From Archangium violaceum (GTDB lineage Bacteria > Myxococcota > Myxococcia > Myxococcales > Myxococcaceae), in the NCBI RefSeq assembly GCF_016859125.1, contig NZ_CP069338.1, positions 6,821,501 through 6,885,500 of the forward strand: a stretch of DNA of 64,000 nt, read 5' to 3'. Below the pieces are notes generated by a model. The model saw nothing but the letters and a program-made list of their open reading frames with translations, did no database searches and was not told the origin of the DNA. Below, in pieces: positions 1-7,607 of this stretch. A program made the position numbers and the translations under genes. Each line of letters opens with the position of its first letter. Position 1 is the first letter of the stretch.

Positions 1-1457
1 AGCGGATTGCCCCCGGTGTAGCGGGCGATGTCTTCCGCCATCCGCTCCAGAGCGGGGACCTCCATGCTTCGCAGCAGGGTGCGCACCGCCTGCGGTGCGA
101 GTGAATCGAGTTGGATCCACTCTCCCAGGCCGGCATCCGCCACCTGACGGAGCCGCTCGCCCCTCCAGATGGTCTCGTCGGTGCGTTGGCTGAGGGTGAT
201 CAGCGGGAAACGCCCGGTGGACATCTCGTCTTGGAGCTGCGCGAGGATGTAGAGGCTCAGCTCGCTGCTGTCTCTGTCCATGTACTGGGCATCATCGAAG
301 GCGATGGTGTCGAACCCGCGCAGCGTCAGGCGCGCCAGTTGGACGACGGCGGCGAAGACGCGGGCCCTTTCCTCCGGACTGAGTGGGAGGGGCAGGGCTT
401 CCCCGCTCAGCTCCGGGAGCAGCCGCGACAGCTCGCGCCGTACCCAATCCTCCAGCACCAGACCCGGGTTGCGCCGCAACACCTCGCGCACGCCTCGCAC
501 GTACGTGGCATAGGGCACGTCGAAGTCCCCTGGCCGGGCCGTCAGCAGCAGCCAGCTCCCCCGGGAGCGGGCGAAGTCCATGAGCAGCCGGGACTTGCCC
601 ACGCCTGCTGGCCCTATCACGAACATCGGTCGGCGCGCGGCCCAGGCCTCTTCCATCCGGACCCACTCGCGCTCGCGCCCCGCGAGCAGGGGAGGGTGCA
701 CCACGGCGAGCGGTAGCGCCCGCCTCGCGAGAGGGCTGTGGGGAGGCGGGATGGGCTCCTTCTGGATGTCGTGGACGAGCTGGCGTGTCTCGGCCGAGGG
801 CCGGGTCCCCAGCTCCCGCTCCAGGACTTGTTCACACTGGTACCAGACCTGCAACGCGGCACGCCGGTTCCCGAGCTGGTGATGGAGGCGCATGAGGTGC
901 TGGAACGCCTTCTCGGAGGTGGGCTCCAGCAGGATCATCCGTTGCGCCGCCTCCAGGGCAGCGGGCAGCCGCCCCTCGCCTTCCTCGAGCAGGACCCGCG
1001 CCTCCAGGGACTTCTGTTGCAGGCTCATCACCCGCATGCGGGTGGCGCGCAGCCAGCCCTCCAGCGCTTCGCACCCGTCGTAGCTCAGCTGCGCGAGCAG
1101 CTCGCCACCCGGGCTGTCCATCCATGTGGGCTCGCCACGTACGAGCTCCCTCACGTCCACCAGCAGGTCCTCGCGGAGCCGCACGGTGTCTCGGCCCTCC
1201 ACGGCGGACTCTCCCAGCAGCTCGCGCAGGCGTCTCAGCAATTGAGACAGATTGTTGCGCGCGGTGGCCTCGCGGGACTCCGGCCAGAACAGGCCCGCCA
1301 GTTTCCCTCGCGCCGTCTCGCCTTCCAATGCGACATAGGCGAGCAGGGCCGCCGTCTTCCGCTCCAACGGCCGTGAGCCATTGCGCCCGCTGTTGAGCCG
1401 AGCACTGCCCAGAAGCTCGATGCGCCAATCGTCCAAGTAATAACGAGTAGCAACCAC
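1..1457 (-). CDS. SARP/BTAD-domain transcriptional regulator with AAA ATPase domain (partial, C-terminus outside window)
   Basis: Reading this frame on the minus strand gives about 485 residues without a stop, running off the window edge. Residues ~10-90 look like the winged-helix DNA-binding part of AfsR/SARP regulators (RPLERKTAALLAYVALEGE, then KLAGLFWPES and NNLSQLLRRLR). Next comes a helical bacterial transcriptional activation domain (to about residue 235), then an STAND/AAA ATPase with Walker A GPAGVGKSR near residue 281 and a Walker B-like stretch FDTIAFDDAQ near residue 378. Such proteins are cytosolic ATP-dependent activators, often of secondary metabolism; the target here is not visible. 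The GTG at 1457 was chosen because an upstream in-frame ATG (1532) sits within a terminator tail. The family call is secure; the start is uncertain. Confidence 0.8.
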   Translation of the reverse strand, partial: MVATRYYLDDWRIELLGSARLNSGRNGSRPLERKTAALLAYVALEGETARGKLAGLFWPESREATARNNLSQLLRRLRELLGESAVEGRDTVRLREDLLVDVRELVRGEPTWMDSPGGELLAQLSYDGCEALEGWLRATRMRVMSLQQKSLEARVLLEEGEGRLPAALEAAQRMILLEPTSEKAFQHLMRLHHQLGNRRAALQVWYQCEQVLERELGTRPSAETRQLVHDIQKEPIPPPHSPLARRALPLAVVHPPLLAGREREWVRMEEAWAARRPMFVIGPAGVGKSRLLMDFARSRGSWLLLTARPGDFDVPYATYVRGVREVLRRNPGLVLEDWVRRELSRLLPELSGEALPLPLSPEERARVFAAVVQLARLTLRGFDTIAFDDAQYMDRDSSELSLYILAQLQDEMSTGRFPLITLSQRTDETIWRGERLRQVADAGLGEWIQLDSLAPQAVRTLLRSMEVPALERMAEDIARYTGGNP

Positions 1458-1546
1458 TCCTGGCCGAGTCCAGCGTTCCTTCCAATCACTTACAGCCTTC
1501 CAGCACCCGCGGCTGCGAGGGTGTGGGGCCATACTTCCAAAAACAG

Positions 1547-1577
1547 GCTCGCCCGGGAGAATCGAACCCGGGCGAGC
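1547..1577 (-). terminator. Rho-independent terminator of the glycerophosphodiesterase gene
   Basis: A perfect 11-bp inverted repeat (GCTCGCCCGGG / CCCGGGCGAGC, 9-nt loop) lies 50 bp past the glycerophosphodiesterase stop. Read on the minus strand it is followed by CTGTTTTTGG. On the plus strand it is followed by a pyrimidine-rich run, so it may work in both directions. Confidence 0.75.
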
Positions 1578-1625
1578 TTCTTCTCTTTTCGAGAAAGAGA
1601 GCCTCGAGGCCTTTCAGCCTTCAGC

Positions 1626-2789
1626 TCAAGGCTTGTAGGTATCCACGGCCTGACGGCCCACGGCGGGGTCGTCGGTGAAGAACCCATCGATGCCGGCCGC
1701 GAGGTACGCGTGGATCTCCTTGATCGCTCCGGACTCGCTGCGCGTGCTGGCCTCTCCCGTTGCCTTGAGCGGGGCGGGCAGGAAGTTGTTCTCCGGGCGG
1801 AAGGTGTACGGGAACACCACCAGCTTCGCCGCGTGGGCGTTGCGCACCAGAGCGCTCGGCTGCTGGAAGTTGCCCGCGTCGTCCACGTTGATGATGCTCA
1901 GCTTGTAGGGCCCGACGCCGTTGGCATAGGTGGCGATCTCCTTCATGCCCGCCTCGGTCATCAGGTCGCTGTAGGTGCGCGGGTCGCCCGCCTTGACGAA
2001 GTCATAGGGCTTCGCGGTCCCTTCATCCATCAACTGCACCAGCTTCCAGTTCGGCTGCGAGGTTCCGATCTTCGCGTGCATCTCCTTCAGGTTCGCCACC
2101 TCGAAGGACTGGATGTAGACCGTGGCGGTGCTCGCGGTGAACTCGTCCTTCTTCAGCTCGGCGATCAGCCGGTCCTCCATCGCGAGGCCAATCTCCTGGA
2201 AGTAGGTGGGGTGCTTGGTCTCCGGGTACAGGTGGATGGTGCGCCCGGTCTCGGCCGACAGCTCCTTGGCCAGGGCGATCACCTCGGCGAGCGTGGGGAC
2301 CTCGAACTGATCGTTGTACTGCGTATTGGCCGGGCGGAACTGCGGAATCCGCTCACGCGCGCGCAGCCTCTTGAGCTCCTCCAGCGTGAAGTCCTCGGTG
2401 AACCAGCCGGTGAGCTGCACGCCGTCAATCGTCTTCGTGGTCTTGCGGCCCGCGAACTCCTCCACCGACGCCACGTTCGTGGTGCCGGAGATCTCGTTCT
2501 CATGACGGGCCACGAGATGACCGTCCTTCGTGGACACGAGATCCGGCTCGATGATGTCCGCACCGTCCTCGACCGCCTTGCGGTAGGCCTCCAGCGTGTG
2601 CTCCGGCCGCAGCGCGCTGGCGCCACGATGACCGACCACGAGCGCCCTGGTGGCGGCGGGCGGGGGATTGCCGCCACCATCGTCCGGGCAGCCGGTCAGT
2701 GCGAGGGCGCACGCCGCCGCGAACGGCAGCACGGCGGACAGACGAAGCGAGGAGCGAAGCGGATGGCGACGCGGGGTGGATGGGTGCAA
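1626..2789 (-). CDS. Secreted glycerophosphoryl diester phosphodiesterase (lipoprotein)
   Basis: The 387-residue product should hydrolyse glycerophosphodiesters to glycerol-3-phosphate and an alcohol outside the cytoplasm. The GDPD signature is clear: VVGHRGASALRPEHTLEAY (catalytic HRG), EPDLVSTKDGHLVARHE (metal-binding E-x-D and second catalytic His), and a C-terminal GIDGFFTDDP. The N-terminus is a lipoprotein signal ending in LALTGC. A TTG start at 2789 was chosen because AGGAG lies 6-7 nt upstream and it gives a proper signal peptide; the frame stays open to 2891 but that part is not signal-like. It resembles GlpQ-type periplasmic enzymes. It is followed by a strong terminator and is probably monocistronic. 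Confidence 0.9.
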   Translation of the reverse strand: MHPSTPRRHPLRSSLRLSAVLPFAAACALALTGCPDDGGGNPPPAATRALVVGHRGASALRPEHTLEAYRKAVEDGADIIEPDLVSTKDGHLVARHENEISGTTNVASVEEFAGRKTTKTIDGVQLTGWFTEDFTLEELKRLRARERIPQFRPANTQYNDQFEVPTLAEVIALAKELSAETGRTIHLYPETKHPTYFQEIGLAMEDRLIAELKKDEFTASTATVYIQSFEVANLKEMHAKIGTSQPNWKLVQLMDEGTAKPYDFVKAGDPRTYSDLMTEAGMKEIATYANGVGPYKLSIINVDDAGNFQQPSALVRNAHAAKLVVFPYTFRPENNFLPAPLKATGEASTRSESGAIKEIHAYLAAGIDGFFTDDPAVGRQAVDTYKP

Positions 2790-2894
2790 GTGTGTCTCCT
2801 GGGGTTGTGGAGTGCGTACGTCCTGGAAGGCCGGGCGGACGTAGCACCAGCAGGTGACAGAACAGTGAATAAAGCGGGAATACGTCGTCAAGCT

Positions 2895-3122
2895 CTACGG
2901 CTCGGGGAATATGAGCAGGCCGCGAGAGAGGTCGATGGCGTAGAGGTAACCGTCACCGGGCCGGCGGATTCCAATGGCGCCGTCGAAGAAGCTGAGCCCC
3001 CGGTACGGATCCGTTTCCCTCCAGGTGTTGTAGTACGCCACTTCCCTTGAGTGCTCGGGCTGGGACACGTCCAGCACCCGCACGCCGTCCTGGTAGTGCG
3101 CCAGGTAGAGCCGGTCGGACAT
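2895..3122 (-). pseudogene. C-terminal remnant of an LVIVD-repeat protein
   Basis: A 75-codon frame reads as the last LVIVD-type repeats: LYLAHYQDGVRVLDVSQPEH, then a segment ending GYLYAIDLSRGLLIF and a natural stop. LVIVD proteins are usually several hundred residues, secreted and beta-propeller-like, so this is only the tail. Upstream (3123-3195) no continuation of the family was seen before the pirin gene. It is probably a deletion remnant left when the pirin side of the junction arrived. Confidence 0.6.
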
Positions 3123-3198
3123 ATCGACGGTAGGATTTCGCGCCCGACCCTCCTCGTGAAGGTGTGCCGCGTCAAGATCTAGTCCGAGGACCCCTGGC

Positions 3199-4170
3199 TC
3201 ACGCCTTGTCCAGCACGCCGTTGCGATAGTCCTGGATGGCCCGATGGATTTCCGCCTCGGTGTTCATCACGAACGGGCCATGCTGGACGATGGGCTCCCC
3301 GATCGGCTTCGCCGCGGCGACGAGCACCGCGCTCCGCTGGTTCGTCGCGCGAAGGCGGAGCCGCTTGCCGGAGCCGAGGAGGGCAAGGTTCCCCGCGCGC
3401 ACCGTCTTCCTCTTCGCCTCCGGACCGAAGTCGACCTCTCCCGTGTAGACGAACGCGAAGGCGGTGTGCGCGTCCGGTAGCTCGAGCTCGAAGGGCTGGT
3501 CATCCTCCAGCGTCAGGGTCAGGAGCGTGGGTTGCGTCGGGCGCTCGCGCACGGGACCCGCGAGATCGTTCGGCCTGCCAGCGATGACCCGCATCCTGCT
3601 CCCCGCCGATGAGAGCTTCGCCTCGGCGAGCTGCTCCGGCCCGAGGTCCTGGTAGTACGCGGGGCACATCTTTTCCTTCGCGGGCAGGTTGATCCACAGC
3701 TGGAAGCCAGACATCAGCCCCGCTTCCTGCTCCGGCATCTCGGAGTGGATGATGCCGCGTCCCGCCGTCATCCACTGCGAGCCGCCACCCCGGATGAGCC
3801 CCGAGTTCCCCCGGCTGTCACGATGCCGCATGTAGCCGTCGAGCATCACCGTCACCGTCTCGAAGCCGCGGTGGGGATGGGAGGGGAAGCCGGCGATGTA
3901 CGCGTTCGGATCGTCCGAGTGGAAGCGATCGAGCATCAGGAACGGATCGAGGTTGCGCAGCGTGGGCTGACCGATGACGCGCGTCAGCCGCACACCCGCG
4001 CCGTCCGTCGTCGGAATGCCAGGCAGCGTCCGCACCACGTTCCGGTCGGACGTGGGGATGTACGCGGGAGCCTGCGAGGCGGGCTCGGTTCCGGAGCGGC
4101 ATCCCGCCGCCACGGCCACCGTCGCCAGCATCGAGTCGATGAGGAACCGCCGACGCGTCGTCGTTCTCAT
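3199..4170 (-). CDS. Pirin family protein with an export signal
   Basis: A 323-residue two-cupin pirin. Motifs include LDPFLMLDRFHSDD, FPSHPHRGFETVTVMLDGYM (metal-binding HPHRGFET), the second-half SGFQLWINLPAKEK and a C-terminal FVMNTEAEIHRAIQDYRNG. Pirins are iron-binding cupins acting as quercetinases, redox sensors or regulators; the role here is unknown. The N-terminus is unusual: RRRFLIDSMLATVAVAAGC resembles a twin-arginine signal with a lipobox-like Cys, suggesting export. The ATG at 4170 overlaps the TGA of the prephenate dehydratase gene by 4 nt (ATGA), so translation is likely coupled. The family call is firm; the location is inferred. Confidence 0.9.
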   Translation of the reverse strand: MRTTTRRRFLIDSMLATVAVAAGCRSGTEPASQAPAYIPTSDRNVVRTLPGIPTTDGAGVRLTRVIGQPTLRNLDPFLMLDRFHSDDPNAYIAGFPSHPHRGFETVTVMLDGYMRHRDSRGNSGLIRGGGSQWMTAGRGIIHSEMPEQEAGLMSGFQLWINLPAKEKMCPAYYQDLGPEQLAEAKLSSAGSRMRVIAGRPNDLAGPVRERPTQPTLLTLTLEDDQPFELELPDAHTAFAFVYTGEVDFGPEAKRKTVRAGNLALLGSGKRLRLRATNQRSAVLVAAAKPIGEPIVQHGPFVMNTEAEIHRAIQDYRNGVLDKA

Positions 4171-5033
4171 GGGGGGGATGATAGTCGAGCCGGCGCTTCC
4201 GGTGTGGACGGGCGGTAGCGTGGGTAGGAGCCAAAAACCTTGAAGAAGGAGGTCTGCCCCTGCAGCCGCTGGAGGGCGGCGGCCACGTGCGGCTCCAGGC
4301 GATGACCCTCGATGTCGGCCAGGAAGATGTAGTCGCCCAGCATCTCCTTGGCCGGACGGGACTCGAGCCGGGTCAGGTTGATGCGGGCCTGGGCGAGTAC
4401 CTGCAGGGCGTCGAGCAGGGAGCCCGCCCGGTTCTCGGGCATGGCGAAGCACAGTGAGGTGCGGTCCTGGCCGGTGGGCGCCGCGTCCTCGGAGCCGAGC
4501 AGGATGAACCGTGTCTGGTTGTTGGGATGGTCCTGGATGTCGTGGGCGAGGGTGGTAGCGGACTGGAGCTCGATGGCGCGGCGGGTCGTGATGGCGGCGG
4601 CGGGGCGTGAGTCGCTCAGCGCATCCGTGAGGGCGGCGGAGTTGCTGAGGGCCGCGACGGTGGCGGCGCCGGGCAGGCAGCGTTCGACGAAACGGCGGCT
4701 CTGGCCGAGCGCCTGGGGGTGGGCATGGAGCACCTGCACCTGGTGGAGCTGCAGCCCCGGGCGTGTCGCGAGCATGTGGCGCACGGGCAGGACGAGCTCA
4801 CTGCTGATCCGAAGGGAGGTCTCCCGGATGAGCAGATCGAGCGTGGTGGTGACGGAGCCCTCCAGCGAGTTCTCGAGCGGGAGGACACCGAAAGTCGCGG
4901 CGCCGGTCTCCACGGCCGTGACGACGGCCGGGATGCTGGCGAGCGGGAGGAGCTGATCCTCGGGGCCGCCCCAGGAGAGCGCGGCTTCCTCGCTGAATGT
5001 GCCGGGGGGACCGAGATAGGCAATCGTCTTCAT
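4167..5033 (-). CDS. pheA: Prephenate dehydratase
   Basis: A 288-residue monofunctional prephenate dehydratase, converting prephenate to phenylpyruvate in phenylalanine synthesis. It opens with IAYLGPPGTFSEEAAL and carries GVLPLENSLEGSV and the catalytic-site NQTRFILLG (Thr-Arg-Phe motif). The C-terminal ACT domain contains LTRLESRPAKEMLGDYIFL, the ESRP feedback-binding motif, so allosteric control by phenylalanine is expected. No chorismate mutase domain is fused. ATG 5033 was chosen over an in-frame TTG 12 nt upstream. The stop overlaps the pirin start, forming a two-gene unit. Confidence 0.95.
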   Translation of the reverse strand: MKTIAYLGPPGTFSEEAALSWGGPEDQLLPLASIPAVVTAVETGAATFGVLPLENSLEGSVTTTLDLLIRETSLRISSELVLPVRHMLATRPGLQLHQVQVLHAHPQALGQSRRFVERCLPGAATVAALSNSAALTDALSDSRPAAAITTRRAIELQSATTLAHDIQDHPNNQTRFILLGSEDAAPTGQDRTSLCFAMPENRAGSLLDALQVLAQARINLTRLESRPAKEMLGDYIFLADIEGHRLEPHVAAALQRLQGQTSFFKVFGSYPRYRPSTPEAPARLSSPP

Positions 5034-5088
5034 GGGTGGGTGCAATCCCTTCTCCGCCAGAGGGCAAGGTAACGCATCGCCCGGACAC

Positions 5089-5109
5089 TTCGTACGAACA
5101 TCTCGTACG
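5089..5109. promoter_or_regulatory. Candidate operator: two CGTACG palindromes between pheA and the DUF2378 gene
   Basis: The palindrome TTCGTACGAA (5089-5098) is followed 13 bp on by a second CGTACG core (5104-5109), inside the 208-bp divergent spacer. Spacing near one helical turn suggests a dimer-pair site, but no cognate regulator lies next to it. It may be chance in GC-rich DNA. Confidence 0.25.
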
Positions 5110-5241
5110 GTCCGTTCGGGTGTCTCTCCCCCGGCCCGTCGGATGAGACCCGGGTGTGGCCCTGTTCCATGTCATGGGGTCTCATGGGAGAGGACGGCAG
5201 GATGGGCGGGTAGGGACACGAGGACGAGCCGGGGCAACGCA

Positions 5242-5829
5242 ATGCAGATGGATTGGGTGCGGGCGATGGAGCACCTGATGGAGTTGGCGACTTCCCAGGA
5301 CACCGCGCGCGGGATGTTCCTCAACCGGACCCTGGAGACGGTCCGCTCGCTCGGGGACGAGGCGGCCCTGAGGAGCTGTCAGGCGGTGCTCGGCCAGCAA
5401 CGGCTCCTGGACTTCGTGAACTACCCCGTCACCCTGCTCATCCAGCTGACCCTCACCGCGGTGCGGGAGCTGAGTGCCCGGCATGGAGGCGCGGAGCAGG
5501 TGCTGCGCCTCCTGGGGCAGAGGGCCGCGGTGGGCCTCATGTCCTCCACGGTGGGCACCGCGATGCACACGCGGACGGGCAGCGACGACGAGCACATCTC
5601 CTCCAGCATCCAGGCCATCTACAAGGTGACGTCCAATTACGGCGAGCGCTCGGTGGATTGGCTGGGTCCCAAGCGCGGCATCCTCATCATGCGGCGCAGC
5701 TTCCTGCCGATGCCGTACCACGAGGGCGCCATGCTGGAGGTCCTCACGCGGCTGGGCGCTCAGCTTCCGCGGGTCGAGGGCCGGGTGCTGGGGCCGCTCG
5801 ACAGCGAATACGACTTCTCCTGGTCGTGA
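5242..5829 (+). CDS. DUF2378 (TIGR02265) myxobacterial protein
   Basis: A 195-residue cytosolic protein of the DUF2378/TIGR02265 family, known almost only from myxobacteria and of unknown function. Family-like features are the helical N-terminus (MLELATSQDTARGMFLNRT region), a central segment around VGLMSSTVGTAMHTRTG, and a C-terminal RGILIMRRSFLPMPYHEGAM stretch. Many paralogues exist per genome; the fold is suspected to be a small-molecule or haem-type pocket, but this is not shown here. ATG 5242 was chosen (a second Met lies at 5248) because the upstream open frame looks non-coding. It precedes a DUF2267 gene by 88 bp on the same strand. Confidence 0.75.
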   Translation: MQMDWVRAMEHLMELATSQDTARGMFLNRTLETVRSLGDEAALRSCQAVLGQQRLLDFVNYPVTLLIQLTLTAVRELSARHGGAEQVLRLLGQRAAVGLMSSTVGTAMHTRTGSDDEHISSSIQAIYKVTSNYGERSVDWLGPKRGILIMRRSFLPMPYHEGAMLEVLTRLGAQLPRVEGRVLGPLDSEYDFSWS

Positions 5830-5917
5830 GACCCGTACCGGGGCCTGCCCGCCCGGTGGACGCCCTCATGCCGGGCACACATCTTCCTCTTCGAGAAGAC
5901 TTGCGAGGAGGATGACG

Positions 5918-6547
5918 ATGACCCGTGAAGAGCTCCTGTCCCGCGTCGCCGAGCGCGGCGGGTTGCCCGGTGTGGAAGCAGCGGAGCGCGTGGTTCGCGC
6001 GGTGCTCGAGGTCCTGGGCGAGCGGTTGAGCTGGCCCGTCATCCAGGCGTTGGTGGATGACCTTCCCGCCTCGTTGGCCGCCAGCTTGCGCGATGTGAGT
6101 CCCCATCAGGTCTTCAACCTCGCGGAGCTCCATGCGCGCGTCGCGGAGCGGACTCAGGTCCGGCTCGGGCTCGCCGTGGAGCACACCGGCGTCGTCTGCC
6201 AGGTTCTCGCGGAGACCCTGTCCCCCGGCGTGTTGCACCGGCTCCGGGAGGCCCTGCCCGAGCCGATGAGCGCCCTCCTCATGCCGCGCGAGCCCGACGA
6301 GCCCTTCGAGCATGTCCACCTCGACCCGAGCCGTCGCACGCTCGCCGAGGGCCGGCCGGGAAGTCACCACCCCTTGTCCGAGGCCCGGCCCGAGCGGGCG
6401 CATACGCACTCCGTGCTGCGCGCGGACAACCCACACGAGGACACGAAGCTCTCCAGTTCCAGGGGGCTCACCCAGGAGAGGGAGCAGGACACGCTCGCGG
6501 CCGGGCGTCAGGGCTCGAGTCGCTCATTGAGTGAGGGAGAGGACTGA
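5918..6547 (+). CDS. DUF2267 family protein with long polar tail
   Basis: A 209-residue protein. Residues 1-~125 match the DUF2267 layout: two similar helical halves, each beginning with an acidic R-E-L-type helix and ending in a D-L-P or E-A-L-P turn (ERLSWPVIQALVDDLPASL; LSPGVLHRLREALPEPM). Residues ~130-209 form a disordered Arg/Ser/His-rich tail containing two related segments, LAEGRPGSHHPLSE and LAAGRQGSSRSLSE. Function of the family is unknown. GGAGG at 5907-5911 sits 6 nt before ATG 5918, so this start is preferred over the ATG at 5912. Confidence 0.7.
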   Translation: MTREELLSRVAERGGLPGVEAAERVVRAVLEVLGERLSWPVIQALVDDLPASLAASLRDVSPHQVFNLAELHARVAERTQVRLGLAVEHTGVVCQVLAETLSPGVLHRLREALPEPMSALLMPREPDEPFEHVHLDPSRRTLAEGRPGSHHPLSEARPERAHTHSVLRADNPHEDTKLSSSRGLTQEREQDTLAAGRQGSSRSLSEGED

Positions 6548-6681
6548 GCGGACAATCTGTCGCGGAGTACGGGCGAGCCCCGGACATCCCGGCAGTCCCG
6601 TGGGGTGCTCGCCTTCCGTGAGCCCTCGCGCTGACACGGCATGCCGGTTGCTGAAGCGGCCCGTGGCAGGAGGGGAAACAC

Positions 6682-7520
6682 GTGGGAATCGAAACCTTCA
6701 TCCGACTCGCCCGTGAGCAGGGCGCGAGTGACATCCACCTCGAGGGTGAGATGCCCATGGCGCTCCGGGTGAGAGGCGCGCTGCGGCTCGTCGGCGAGGC
6801 GATACCGGCCTCGACGCTCACCTCGATGGCGCGCGACATCATCGGCGACTCCGACTGGCCCGGGTTCATCGAGCGCTGTTCGTATGATGTCTCGCGCACG
6901 GTGGAAGGCCTGCGCTGAACGCCGCGGAGACGGGGCACCTCGTCTTCGCGACCGTGCACTCCTCGAGCACCGCCGAGGCGCTCCAGCGCCTGGTGTCCGC
7001 CTTTCCCCCGGAGGTCCAGGGCGCGGTGTGGGCCCAACTCGCGGACTGCCTCGTCGGGGTGGTGTGCCAGCGGTTGCGCTATCGCCCGGACCTTGGCATC
7101 CGCGTGCCGGAATGCGAGGTGCTCATGGGGAGCACCCCGGTGAGGAGCCTCGTGCGCCAGGGGTTCTTCTTCAAGCTCCCCTCCGCCATCGAGACGGGCG
7201 CCGCCGATGGCTCCTGGACGTTCACCCGCTACGCGGAGTGGTTGAACCGGAAGACGGACTGGCACCTGCCTTCCCCCGCCGAGGAGGCCCCGGCCGAGCT
7301 TCCTCCCGCGCCCGTTCCCTCACTCCGAGTCAACCCGCCCGCGGGACCCGAGCCCCTTCCCCGGCCGCCTCCGCCCAGGCCGAAGCGCGTCGCGCGGGAC
7401 GACGCTCCGCCCGGGCCCGCGCCCGCCGAGGACGGCGTCTTCGTCATCCAGGAAGAGCAGGACGAGCTCCTGGACATCATCCGCCAGCTCGAGCGCGGCG
7501 GTTCCGGCTCCTCGGAGTAG
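6682..7520 (+). pseudogene. PilT-like secretion/twitching ATPase gene with its ATPase core deleted
   Basis: A GTG at 6682 with AGGAGGGG 6 nt upstream opens a frame starting GIETFIRLAREQGASDIHLE, the typical PilT/PilU N-domain. It stops at 6918 after about 78 codons. In a different frame, from 6915, the family resumes at AETGHLVFATVHSSSTAEA (the segment just after the Walker B/His-box region) and continues through LADCLVGVVCQRL to a Pro-rich tail ending at 7520. The roughly 150 residues with Walker A, Asp box and Walker B are missing and the join is out of frame. The product could not be an ATPase. The downstream half keeps clean coding character, so the lesion may be fairly recent. Confidence 0.85.
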
Positions 7521-7607
7521 ACGCAAGGCCAACACGGGGGCTCTCCAGCATTGACCCGGCCCGGTCCCGGGGCGAACGTTGCCACCGTCAGCCGAGTGGA
7601 GGGGTAC

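Noticed and set aside
1547-1577. A GGTTCGATTC-like stretch resembling a tRNA T-loop on the minus strand
   Set aside because: The stem is 11 bp and no acceptor or anticodon arm is present. It fits a terminator following the phosphodiesterase gene.
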